The notes under the pieces were generated by a model, which made no database searches, had not been told where the DNA came from, and saw only the letters and a program-made list of their open reading frames with translations. Shown here in pieces: positions 10,810 to 33,389 of a stretch of DNA of 64,000 bases. Every line of letters begins with the position of its first letter. Within the stretch, counting starts at the first letter, position 1. Made by a program: the position numbers and the translations under genes. This DNA comes from Watersipora subatra (lineage: Eukaryota > Bryozoa > Gymnolaemata > Cheilostomatida > Watersiporidae), in contig NC_088714.1 in assembly GCF_963576615.1 (NCBI RefSeq), positions 6,629,670 to 6,693,669 on the forward strand. Reading direction: 5' to 3'.

Positions 10810-13800
10810 GAGATCTAAGATCTTGACGATGAAAGTGATGGAACAGAGGAGCTTTTGCTTATAGACCAGCTTCAACTCAGAAAGACAAATGAAGTTGAGC
10901 TGGTGCATGGTGATCAGCAGAATGATGAGAGAGATAAAAAAGGAGAGCTATAGCATGTTTTTCCTAGCATCACAGTATTACTTGTGTGAAAGATTTTTTG
11001 CAAAGCTCTGATACAGAATGTAATTGTGGCTTTTACCTTTTACCGTACTAAGCCATGGCTATTGTTAATCTAGATTTTAGCAAGCGTTTGAAATACATTT
11101 TTTGATAAATTAAATCTTTGTGTTTCTTACTAGACTTTCACATTAAACTGATTACAGGCATTGTGGCCAGAGCGTATGCTGCAATTGTGAATTGTTACTT
11201 TAGCTACTAAATTAATTGCTAAACTAATGCTCATTAATTGGAATATGCCACATAAGGGATGCAACATACACGTATGTCAGCAATGTCGAAACTTGTGGCT
11301 TTGCGCTATAAAACTCTAAATAGTTTCACACCAATTACATCAAACTAGTCTAAATACTGTAGAGTGAGGTTCTCACAAGATAATGTTGCTGTATTCTTAC
11401 ATATTTGACATATTGTTAAATTAAACTGAAAGGTAAAATCTCTGGCACAGCAAATTCAGCCAATACAGTTTCTACAGCACACATCTTGAGCTACTCAGAG
11501 TCTATGGAAAATCTTTTTATTGTACCAACCTGAAAACAATATAGGAAACCATAAACACCGAATCATTTGCTTCACTTATTTTGCCTTTTCTAGATCGGTA
11601 GTCAAAAATAAAATAGTAATTTTATTTTATGATGAGAACTAATTAATGCCTACTTTGTATGCCTCTAGGTAATGCATGCACAATGATAAGGTAGATTTTT
11701 ACTATCCCACGTAACATTAGTGTGAGCTAAGTATATCTTCATGACCATTGATCACCAAATTAGATAATCTGAGCTGATATTGCAACACACTAACTTTCAA
11801 CCATTCCCATGTCTGAGCTGCATAACTGTGGTTTTCTTATATATTAATTTACTTAAACTGTATTTTCATACACGTAGTTTATACTAAAACTAAAAATACT
11901 AACTCTGGGTTCAAGATGTACACCCGATGTGGCTAAGAAAGGCTATGACAGCATAATATGTAAGCCCTAAGGTACCATTATGTTAATGCCAAGAATCCTT
12001 ACTTGTCGCCTCAGTATATATGCCTAGGCAAACTGATTTTGATATACACATATTATTCTGTCCACTTTTGTATCTCGTATTTGACTGATGACACATATAT
12101 ATTTATTGGTACAAATCCTACTCTTTTACAAAGTTGAATGTCACCCTTTGGTTGCAATTTTTTTAACAATACATTGTTAAATATTACACGTACTTGTGAA
12201 ATGATATTTGATTTTAAAAAAATTATGTTTACATTGAACACTGTCTCATGTTATGCATCAGTTGATATTAAGTCAGAATATAAATTTTACACACCTTAGC
12301 TTTAACTTTGGCTTTAAAGATGAACTTGCATAACATTTAAGTAAATTCTAGTAGAGCATATTGACATTTTCTATCATTTACGATCGTCTTTTGATGCTTG
12401 CGGTAATCTGACTGCCAGGATGTTTCAAGATTAAAATCGACCAAACTTGATTGCAAGCAAAATTCTCAGAAAAAAACAACTTTCAAAATGACATTGCTAG
12501 TTGCCACCGTTGCTATAGCTGATTTAGGCTATTGCTTTCACGTTGCAGCGTTACGAATATCCTTTCTGTCAGTCTCTTTGTAACTACAGATGTCATAATT
12601 GAGCCTCTGCTTGATCTGAGCATTTTAATCACAATCGAGTTTTTTTCAGGTTCATTCTTAAAACATTCTTGCAGCCAGATCTTATCAAACATCCAAAACA
12701 TTTGCAAGTGATTGAAAAATACCGATACGTTCCGACAAATCAACTAAACTTCTGCACGTTCAACGTTAAGAAAAAAGACCCAGTAAGGGTGCCATTGCTA
12801 AACAGGTTAGCCAGCCATCATCCTAGCTTGCTCATATGCTAAACTGTATCGTGTTAACCGTTTAAATATGCTGGATACCAGATACCTTTAATTTAGCAGT
12901 TGCAAGCTACAAATAGTACATAATTTGTTCGCCTCAATACGGCTGAAGATCTTTAAAAACCTTTATTAATATGACTGCTAGTGAAGTAGAATTCAACACG
13001 CTAACCACATGACACTTTGGTAATTTAACATAAAACAATGGCTAGTATTCTAGTTTTACTTAAACATTTTGACAAATATTTGCTGTAATTGTGAATGACA
13101 CCGGGCATTGAATAAAATTAACGCATTATGTTAGCGCTAATAAACTGTACAATAGATCAGGTTTTGCAACCGACTACCAAAAAGAGTTTCATGGATTAAT
13201 TTGTTCGCTTTGTTACTTTATTATACAAAGATACAAAACATCCGTGCTGTAGCTATTCAAAGCGGATAAATAGGAAAGAAGAATAACAACGGCGGAGACC
13301 AGTGAATGCGATAAAATGAATGAATCATCATACCACAGTTTCAATCTTATATCAATTATATCTTATAATCAATGGCTTATACTCTCAGTGTTTGACAAAG
13401 AATTTATTGATAACATCAATAACCTCTCACACGATTCATCACATGTTCCTCTGGTAAGTGGGTTTGCAACATTGCTAACTTTTGAAGGACTTATTGTTCA
13501 ATTACAAAATATACTGTCCAGGTGCTGCGTATGAAATGTGTAGATAACAGTATCTGTGTACAAAATTGAAGAGAGATAATTCAATTTGTTTTACACTCTT
13601 GTGGGCCAAGAGCAGTCAAATGTTGTTAAAAAACATCTAAAAATATCCAAGATCTCTTATGTACTATTTACTTTAGATGCTAGTTAGATTAGTTTACATT
13701 TGAAAAATACATATTTTACTATCTTGCAATTGATTACCATTTTAGCAAGAAGGTTTCATGACAGAGAGTGGCCCATGCATGCCACGACATCAACTAATGA

Positions 13801-14396
13801 ATGCTTTTTTCAGAGTATGATATGATGAAACTAATGTAAATTAAAACTTCATTATCCAAATTACATTTTAGTAGTTGTACTTCCTATCAATATTAATGAC
13901 TGAATAATATTTTACAATTGTATTTGAGAGTACATCTAAGTTTGATCTAGAATATTAGATCTAGATCCAGGTATAATCGCCCGGCAAAAATAACCATAAA
14001 CTAGGAATTGAACTAGCGCATCTAATATATCATATGCATATTAATAGCATATTATGCTATTCATAGCTAATAGATTATTCACTGCAACCTTTTGGCTAAT
14101 GTGAACAAATGAATAATCTAAACTGCCTACGATATGTCTGGAGCAACGGTTGTCGGGGACAAGAGAGGCAGGTTTAAAGCCTGTGCCACAAGTCTGCTGC
14201 ATATAAGAAATCCGAGTTATGAAATTATAAGTGAGACCATTTTGTGCACGTACTATCTTTGGTTTACGAAAAATATGTTTCAATTATATGACTTTGAAGA
14301 TGACACTAACTCTCTAATCCACTTTCTCCCGAGCACTGGCATGTATTGTACAGAATGTTTTAACTCGCAAATAGAATAATCTATTGAGACTATAAT
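10810..14396. other. 3' flank of copy 2 and intergenic DNA
   Basis: No further coding segments, RNA genes or arrays are supported. A B-box-like AGTTCAATTCC on the - strand near 14000-14015 may be a worn SINE. Frames at 12053-12241, 12513-12743 and 13316-13534 have no protein-like features. Confidence 0.45.
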
Positions 14397-14844
14397 CATA
14401 CACCTCTAAAAGAATTTCAGTTGCACATGTTCAACACCATCATACACCTCTAAAAGAATTTGAATTGCACATGTTCAACACCATCATACACCTCTAAAAG
14501 AATTTGAATTGCACATGTTCAACACCACCATACACCTCTAAAAGAATTTGAATTGCACATGTTCAACACCATCATACACCTCTAAAAGAATTTGAATTGC
14601 ACATGTTCAACACCATCATACACCTCTAAAAGAATTTGAATTACACATGTTCAACACCATCATACACCTATAAAAGAATTTGAATTGCACATGTTCAACA
14701 CCATCATACACCTCTAAACGAATTTAAATTGCACATGTTCAACACCATCATACACCTCTAAAAGAATTTGAATTGCACATGTTCAACACCATCATACACC
14801 TCTAAAAGAATTTGAATTGCACATGTTCAACACCATCATACACC
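14397..14844 (+). repeat. 44-bp minisatellite, 10.2 copies
   Basis: The 44-bp unit begins CATACACCTCTAAAAGAATT and ends GCACATGTTCAACACCAT. Ten full units and an 8-bp partial differ by only a few substitutions, so the array is young or homogenised. It has no spacers and no coding potential. Confidence 0.95.
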
Positions 14845-17418
14845 AAAAGTTTATCATTACAATACATTATTGATTGTCTCACGATGTATTATGATATATT
14901 TTTTACTTGAGATGACCTCTTCTCTTTACTAGCTACTAGTGCCCTAGAAGACTCGAGTGGCGTGAGGGGTCATCAGGCGTGATAATAAACTATAAAGAAT
15001 AACTATAAGCACAATAATTATAGAATCCTGAATGCAACCGTTTGGTACATGTAGTAGCATGTCAGATAGCTACGCCAAATGCCCTGGGTGCAAATCTTGT
15101 GTAAAGCAATGTTGTTGCTCAGCCTTCAGTCTTCTTCTTATAGTAAATATTTAGCACATGAGTTAACTTTAACCTGGCTTATTTGTAAGGTTGAATTTAC
15201 CTGATGTACATGTGCATTGTATTATGTTTATGTACATGGTAGTCGGCAAAGCAAATAGACCTTCAAAGAAGATGTAGACAGCCGAGCTGTTGTTGGTCTT
15301 CGGGTATGAGTCATACATTTTATCTACAGTAAAAGACCACAATGGTAATATTATGGTCAATCTAGCACAAAGATATGAGCCAGATGTCTCACTAAGTTTA
15401 GTTGCTCTTATGAAATTTTAAAGTGAGCCAGAAAAGGTAATACAGTCATTTTGTTTAATACTGACAGTGAAACTCCTGAGAGCTCATATAACATACTTCA
15501 TTCAGTCAGTTTACAAATAGTCAGATTTGTTATAGAAACAGTAGTTTAAAAGGTAACATAAGAACTTTTTTGAACCTTTATAACTTTGCATCGTTACCAT
15601 TCTAAAAGATTTAATAGCAGTTCTCATCTTTTACAAATGTAGACTGCTGATATATCATCATATTGCAAGATCTGTTTACCTGACAAAGTTAAAAATAGTT
15701 GATTGCCTCAAGTTTGTTGAAAGCCAATGCTGATTAACAATTCTATTAAAGTATTTACTCAGTATAATGTCTGATTCACTATAGTCTTACAGAAATATCT
15801 GGCATACTCAAAACAGTTAAACAGTTTTAGTACATTCAAACTTCAAACATAAGAATATAATAGGTTTTAATATTTGCTTAGAGGTCAAAATTGTCATACT
15901 GAAATTATTGATATTATAGAGTGCATCGTCTTTTTTCAATTTTCTCTAGAGCCCTTAAACACAGATAAAAATATAGCACTTAAAACACGGATAAAATATA
16001 AGTGATGTATATAGCATAATACAAATGCATAGTATACACCTATCTAAGAACTAAATGTAAATGCTAAAATACATGTACGAAAAATGAATTAATAAAATAA
16101 TAATCAGCAGAAAGTATTTAGTGTTACCTTGGACACAAGTACACGACATTTAGACTCAGCATCACACAGGTTCTGTGGTAAAGCTTGTGCTAGAAATATG
16201 TGGTGAATACACCGAGATACACAGGTAATTAAACTATTTTAAGTTATATATTTGTTGCTTCTTTTATATTATGTTTTAATTTTTACCAGTTATTACCGTG
16301 TTATTATTTTTAAAAATTAAAAAATAGTCTATTATCTGTCAGAGAATTTTTTGGTAGAAGTAATCAAAACTTGAGGTTTGGCTATACTATGCTGCACATA
16401 TTCCTATCTCTTATTTAAACATTAGAGATGAGTTTTTTGGTTAGAAATTGTGATAAACAAAAGTACAAATGCTAGAAAATCATTAGGCTGGAGCCTTAGC
16501 TTATTCAACAGCACTGTAGATGGTAAACCACCAGTATGTTGAAAAGCGATTTTACTATCTCCTTAATAAATAGAAAAATGACAGAACCACCGTGCCTGTA
16601 TCTGGCAAGTTTGAACTTTTTGACATAGTAGTTGTCAACCCTTGTTGCGAAGTTGGACAACTCTTATAAGGATTAAATAGCAATGAACTGTGGAAACCAG
16701 TAGGTCTGCATCCCACTCAAAAAGATATCATAGCAAAAATGGTTGAATGTCTAGAATTCTACTGGCAAGCTTGGCCAATGCAGAAAGTTCAATAGATTAT
16801 TTATGCCTCCGGGAATAATTTGGAAAGCTAGTTTTCTACAATGGTTAAAGTGCTATAAGATCCAAAGACTATGATGCAGCACCTACATAAGGCTTACACT
16901 GTGCAATATTGCTCGTGTATTAATGATTCACTCCACAATTCATGTCTACTAATAGTGTCAGGCTTGACTGCAAACAAGCAACATGGTAGATGCCAATCTT
17001 AAACACATATTTTTGAGATGTGAAAACTGTACCGCTTTGCTTTCATGATGGTAAGTATAACATGGTGGTAAGTATTATAACACTCTTACAGGAAAAGTCT
17101 AATATGAAACAAATTGAATTGTAATTTTTTGTCTGGCTCTTAATCAAGCATTTAATGGACAGATTAAAAATTAAAAAACTGAAACAACAATGGAAGCAAA
17201 TCGTATATTATTTTTGAATTTTTCTTAACATAGTTCAAATATGCTCACACTGCACAATCATCAAGTTTCACAAATAGTTCTTGCAAAAAACAGAATAAAC
17301 ATTGTAATAACACTAAATAGTTTTATACATTGTAAGCATAACTGTTATTCTACAATACTGATCTATTGATAATTTGATTACAACTAATGAAAATACTTTA
17401 AAAAAAAGAACTTTGCTC
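14845..17418. other. Intergenic, no gene recognised
   Basis: AT-rich DNA. A B-box-like GGGTGCAAATCTTG near 15088-15101, with an A-box-like stretch about 35 bp before it, may be a SINE remnant. Nothing else is supported. Confidence 0.4.
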
Positions 17419-17655
17419 TTAGGTCCTATAAAAGTCATTTCCCACAACAATCAGATAAGTTTTTATTGGTCCAGCTAAGGTATAAGCCTCTTACATTAAA
17501 GGTTCCACAACTGGTGATTGGATTTCAGGTGCGACAGCGCTGTAATACATAGCACTGCCCTTTTCTCGGCTGAGGTGTACCTCACTTGCTGGTGCCGAGG
17601 TAGGGACTTCTGTTTTAACATACGAGCACTCTTCATCTTTGCTCGTTGAATTGTT
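17419..17655 (-). pseudogene. Decayed duplicate of the WSC-receptor tail exon
   Basis: On the - strand this stretch closely matches the last exon of the WSC-domain gene (19899-20295): SKDEECSYVKTEV against SKDEEYSYV...VKTEV, then SAPASEVHLSREKGSAMYYS. Relative to the gene it lacks 24 bases (eight codons, still in frame). It also has a TAA right after VVEPLM, where the gene continues with EEVYTLAGPI; the codons after the stop still resemble the gene down to its own stop codon. Homology extends into the 3' flank. The first half of the gene's exon is not present. It is most likely a partial tandem duplicate that lost function. A shortened, working terminal exon of a second tail is possible. Confidence 0.7.
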
Positions 17656-19898
17656 TTGGTAGTTATAGTCTTTTATGTTCATATTTAGTAGCATAATAAT
17701 TAAACATTTTGAATCAACTCTGCTATATGTCTTTCTGATGGACACCATTGATGTATTTTTGCCACTTTTAATTCATTGGGCTATTACTTAACATATTTGC
17801 TCTGATAATCAACCAAGCCACAGACCACCAATCACCAATTTCATCTGCCTCACTGTCGTTACTAAATTTCTAAATACTTATGTACAGATTCAGATGTATA
17901 TCAACTGTAAAAAGTATCACATAGCTCTAACTGTCAGTACATCATGAATGATGTTGAAGCAAATGTAACTTTGTTCATATCAACCCGGGTTCAATTAACC
18001 AATTTCTGTTGTTCCTACACAGTGTTGAAATTATAAAAACAGAACTGAATCAACCTCAGAACAGCAACTCTAGCTTTCAAAGAAGCATTAATAAGTAACA
18101 AGTACTCAGCAGAGTCAAGTACTTTTTCAAACTTTGTTTTCATGGTTTGTAAGTCACGTAGCCCTTTGCTATGATATCAACAAAAGTTCTAGCCATTTAT
18201 AAATATTCTTTCACAAAAAAAATTCAAAGTTAGGTAGACAAAAAGCATAATTCTCTGCGCAAACATAATTCTTAATTTGTTGATGCATTTTGAAACACCT
18301 CTTTGGGTATTTTGAATTGGTTTGCTACAAAATCGAAACGGTATTTGAGTTGCACATTAATAGTTGCAAATCTGATCAATTCGGACACATTTGAAAAATA
18401 ATGTTTTTAAATAAATGCTTACTAGTACATTGACAGTCCTGTGGGCCATTAGATATTTTCACATGTAATAGCTATGTGCACAATTATTCTTAGATTTGCA
18501 CAAGTGGTCGAGTAGCACAGATGATAGAGCTTGATCGGAGTCTGAATACCTGGTTTAATTCTCCTGCAGTACAATCTTCTTTCTTACGCTCTCAACATGG
18601 CTTTGAGCAGACGATCGGTTGTGGTTCTTATAATAGTAAAAGCTGTAGCATAATAAATGTTATAGCTATACTAACATATCCAAATTTAACAATATCTTTT
18701 GTTCTGTTTTCCTAAATTGTCAAAGTAGATCAAACATTATTCTTTGAAATTTTATACTACATTCTCTAGTAGCGCTTAGCAGTGCTAGATTGTAAAAATG
18801 AGTGACCCTAAGCATCGTTAGTCGGCGCAGTCTTTCTGCGCTATCAGCTATTCAATTGATCTTCATGAGAAATTGTTACATCTATAAGAGCCGGTCTGCA
18901 CCGTAACCGCTTAGCTGAAAACTTGAGTGTTATTAAGTAATCTTAAGTATGTAGTTGAAGTTTGGATAGACTTCTAGGACTTGATAAGGCTGTCTCAGAG
19001 TTTTATGCTCAAAGGGTGCTTGACGCCGCATGTGTGCTTTAATATAGGATAGCATTTCAGAACTTTTACTAATATATTCTTTATTCTATGCATAGCAATG
19101 CAGTAAGTTTCTTGACAATAAATTTAATAAGCAGATTTAAACTTACTGTAAAACATACGCTGAGTTTCGGTGGAATACTGCCAAGAATTACATCATGATT
19201 ATACAGCGATAATCTAAATAGCGGTTATGAAAGAAGGTCAAACCTATGTGATGAGTTAGGGAATATACTAAGAAATGCTGGTAAATTTGATACAGTAATA
19301 CCTTATTTCTTTTGCGGGTGATCAGCACTTGGCTCCTCAAATAAAAAAATGTGCAAAATGGTAAGTAATAAACCTATCTTCTATAAAACCACTTTTTCTT
19401 TAATTTTAAGCATTTCCTTAAGTTTAATATAGACAGTTTTGAGGGTCATGGTCATTCAAGATGGATGACAAGATTGGTTTTACATGTGCATATCATTTTG
19501 TATTTAAAATAACTGTAACAAGAAAATAGCAAACTGTGATAACCGGTATCACATTCTTGCTCACAAAAGTATCTCATTGTGCCAGAATATAAAAGAGAGT
19601 TATGTGCTTTAATTTTAAATTTTTTCAACAAATATTTTTACCGCGCAAATTACTTGAGCCCAGAGAGCTGAACTGCGAATCAATAATGATTACTGTACCT
19701 TTATATAGGTGCTAAGATGCTGCACTTCTTGTGCTTATGATAAACAGTAGCATAAGCCTGTACTTTAATTTGTTACGCACTTTTATACTACACTTTAGTC
19801 ATTTAAATTAAAAAAAAGGAGAAAGACTACCATAAATCGGATATTGATACTTTGATTACAGCTGAAGAATCAAAAAATTAAAAAAATTGATTTCGCTC
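17656..19898. other. 3' flank of the WSC gene, with a tRNA-like fragment
   Basis: No genes are seen. At about 18505-18575 (+), GTAGCACAGATGATAGAGC and, 30 bp on, GGTTTAATTCTCC resemble A and B boxes of a tRNA-derived SINE. Confidence 0.4.
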
Positions 19899-29449
<9,551 letters not shown>

Positions 29450-32400
29450 CACGATATGTTGACAACTATCAACTCATTGCCTATAGAAAACTATGAGCAC
29501 TTGTGCTTCAGATAAGAGCTTTTTACGCATGATGTATTTTGACAGTGTTTTCAATGTGACAAGCCATAACACCAGCTGTAGACTATTTAATGACTGTAAA
29601 GAACCCACTGTGTAAATTTGTTTTGATACTTATAGTAACATGAGTAAGAGTCATTGAACATATCATGCAACTTGAAGCCATGGTATTATGCTAGTCATTG
29701 GGTGTTGGTAGATGAAACAGCAATGAAACAAGCATCGGAGTTGCTTGCATGCAGCTTCCAACTAGCTTAGACATGACAAGAATCAAATACTAAACTTTTT
29801 AGCTAGGCTAGCAAGATATAACACCCACCCATTATAATTGTCTCCTCAAATCAACAATAATGCAACAGAAGTTTGATGCTTTGCTACGGAACAGTATAGT
29901 AAGTTAGGAAACAATCCGCTGCGCTAAGCACCGGAAGTAGTACATATTGATGAATTAATGCTGTCACGTGAATGGAACCTAGTCTAACGTGTTTGTTGGG
30001 AGCACAAATAGGAAAAGCTGAGGCATTTTCAGCTGCTCAGCAGAGGCATGGGTGATTAATGTAAAGCAAAAATGGCATACAGGTCAGCAGGTGAGATATG
30101 TAAAACAAAATTGAAAGCCTGTATAAAGCTGGCACTACATTAATGGTTATGAAATGGCGCAAATAACTTACTTTTCTATAATATAATTGCCAAATACCTA
30201 ATACGACTAGGTGAACACAAATACTCCTATATGGCTAACACTTTAAACTAAATAGCTGCTTTGGCTGACACACATGTTCTAATTTTTGTATTTGCTCTTC
30301 ACATATATGTATGTGACCCAAATAAATTTTCATTATATTTCACTTAGTTACTGTAAAAGGTTTTTCTAGCCACTAGCGCAGCTTTATTCAGTTTGTTTCA
30401 AGCTAAATAGATCTAAGTAATGTAAACGTTCTTGATTTGTCAGCAGGAGTAGATTTACACTTGTGATCAGAAGCTAAATTTACAATGGCTACAGATGATT
30501 TTTGTGACTTGAAGATGATATACCATTAAAGATTTCCAGCTAACTACACTCTATCTTTTCTTCTGATTAATAGCCTATGGCTCATTTATGTAGAGTGCTG
30601 TACGAGTTTACAACACCTAAAATAGTTCACCCTACTACAGTCGTCACTGCAGAAATCAAATGATTTTAGGCTCTTTAAAATTGTATTGCATAAAAGTGTG
30701 TATTGAAAGTAATTCAGTATGTCTTGTAGAGAGGTGAAATTCATCCCCCTGCAGAGTGCATGGATTGAAATTGTGCTTTCCAGAATAACCCTGGCTTTGG
30801 ACACATGCGGAAAACTCCAAGCATAGCTGTTGGGTAGGGCGTGCTTAGTGTGTTTGAGGACACCATTTAGCTAGATATAATCTATGCAATCATGCAAATA
30901 TTAACTTTCTAGAATAAAACTCGGGGTCAATTTTAATTAGAGCAAGAGAACAGCTCTAAGGCTATGATTTAGAGCAAAGAATCTTATGAACTAAAATTGT
31001 TTACCAGGATTCCAAAGTATGAAAATGCTAGATTCTTAAGGTAAGAAAGCTATTTCCTTAAAATAGACAGAGAGAAGGAAATAAAAGAAGAAAGAAGATA
31101 AAAAGAAGTAACCAGAAAAAAAGAAAGAAAAAATGGAAAGAGAGAGAAAGAGCTGAGAAGGTAACAAAATGAACACTGGGATTGAAAACAGAAAGCATTT
31201 TTTAGCACTGAGTGCATAACTCAAATTAAAATTGACCAGGTTCACTTTTAAATTTAAAGGATTAAACCGTAGTAGGTGAGAAAATGACTTTTTAAATCTA
31301 CTTAAGCAACGCCTTTTTCTGTTTTGTTTTATCTTGTAACCAAAACATATAGGTTGACACTTTTATTTGTACTAGTATGAAAAGCCTTGATCTTGCAAGA
31401 ATTAGTTTCCTCAGAGCACTATCTGCAAATGCGTTAAATAGCCTTAGCACTAAATTATAAAAACCAAAATTTTGCTAGGGCTTTCACCAAGTTGGCATTT
31501 GAAAATCTCTTCATTGTTTGCTTTAGAAATATAAAGATTTTAAAATCAAAAAAACATTGGATAAGAAAATTGTCAGCATATTCAAAATTTGTGTGCAACT
31601 ATGTATGTTTCTCAAGTACATATTGAAAAGCAACTGGTACTCTTACTTGTGCACACTGGTTAAGAGTGATATTATTGTGAGTGGAAAAAATGTTATGTGT
31701 TGTTTTTTTATCGCGTTGCTCATTGAAGAACTATTAAGCTCTACATGGTATCATTTTATATCACTAAAAACTATTTAATTTTAATTACACTAAAACAAAC
31801 ATTAGAGAAAAAATTCAAGAAAATTAGACATTGTGGCAAAACTTTCACTCTGAAATTGTTTTTATCTGGTTGTTTGTTAATATGTTTTTCACGCTGTTGT
31901 CCCGTCAAACCTTTTGCCAACAGTGCTATTAATCATGTAAAAGACTAAAGATAATTATACTAAGTTTACTATTGCTTGCTGATTGATAAGATCTTTTCAT
32001 GATTAGACATGTGTTGTATTGCTTGACCACATCATATGATATTGTAATGTAACTAGCTAAATAGGAAGTTTTCTAAAGAATGTGAAGGCAATTCTCCAAA
32101 CATTACTTTGCATTTTGGCAATAATGAGACAACCATAACCATAATTTGTTAATTGGCACACCAGTTTCCACTGCCAGGGTTAATGTGTCAGAGTTATCAT
32201 AGCAACCAGGGTGGCTTGAGATCAAACCAGGTAGGGTAAACTCAATGCCTGTGTATACTTTAAAATCTTTGGGCGCACTAAAATATACAGGCAATGATAC
32301 AATTTAAGCCTAAAAAGCAACTAATCTTAAGTTGTTAAAAAATAATAATATCCAGTTAATTAAAATTAACTGGGCAGAGACCTAAGTTGCAATAACTTAG

Positions 32401-33389
32401 CAATAAGATAATCAATTCTAACTTTTCTGAAAAGTTTGGTTGATCAAACTGTGTGATTCAAGCATTGAATGCTGAATGTATAGTGATACAAGGTCCTTAC
32501 TATATATGCTAAGATGATATGGATAAGGGGAGGTCTTTGTTAGAGCCCTCCTTATCAATAAACCATTGCATGGAGTATAGAGAGTATAGAGTCTCATTAA
32601 GAACAAGCAACAAATCAGACAAAAATCCCTCTCCATGCCATAAACAAAAGTTATGCAATCAGTATGCAGTATGCAATAGAATAAATAAACACAAACAAAG
32701 ACTGGCATAAGTGAAGAAAATAGGACAGTGAGTAAAATACAAAAATGCTACTATCTACAAATTATAACATAGACTACTGAGAGAGTTCTTACCTTCACGA
32801 CAGATGTGTAAGATAAAATTTGAATCTAAATTGAATGATTTTAGTTTACTAAACGCATACTTGAAGGAAGTTTCAATATGTATTTTAGTGAACTTAAACT
32901 TTCAACTAACATTTCATCATTCATTCATTTGCAAATCTGTTTTTATCAGAACAGACACCGCTGAACTTGGCCTGTCGAGCAACGTACATCTTCTAATAAC
33001 GTATATAATCAGTGCACAAATTGCCATACTTTAAATTCAAAAAAATTATTGTTGTTATTGTTGTTATTGTTTGGCAGAAAGTTTGCTTACATGAAATAAT
33101 AACAAAAAACATTGTTTTTCTCAAAATTACGTAACAATATTTTATAACAAAGATATCGTAATGCGTGAGTGCAATGCTCAAAAATACCTCATTTAGCGTG
33201 TACATACGCTATATGGTATATAATATTTGTTTGCAAAATGCGAAATTAATCACGAATTACTAATTGGTTAGGTTTAGAAGGAAAGATTTGTAAGGTAATA
33301 CACAAAGCGAGCACTGATAGGAACTTTTGTGCCATGCAAAAAATTCAAATCAAAATAATAACGATAATGAAACAAACCAATAATAATAT
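29450..33389. other. Intergenic region upstream of the WSC gene
   Basis: Presumed promoter side of the WSC gene. A clear TATA box or further exons are not evident. It includes a purine-rich tract near 31070-31150 and no recognised transposon domain. Confidence 0.4.

Noticed and set aside
14397..14844. CRISPR-like array
   Set aside because: The 44-bp units are contiguous with no variable spacers, and the genome is eukaryotic.
18505..18575. Functional tRNA gene
   Set aside because: A- and B-box-like sequences exist, but I could not form a complete cloverleaf with paired acceptor ends; treated as a SINE fragment.
31036..31245. Hydrophobic Phe/Leu/Ser-rich - strand frame
   Set aside because: Comes from a purine-rich low-complexity tract (GAAAGA repeats).
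32103..32294. 63-codon - strand frame
   Set aside because: No acceptor or donor in phase and no family resemblance; may overlap a worn SINE.
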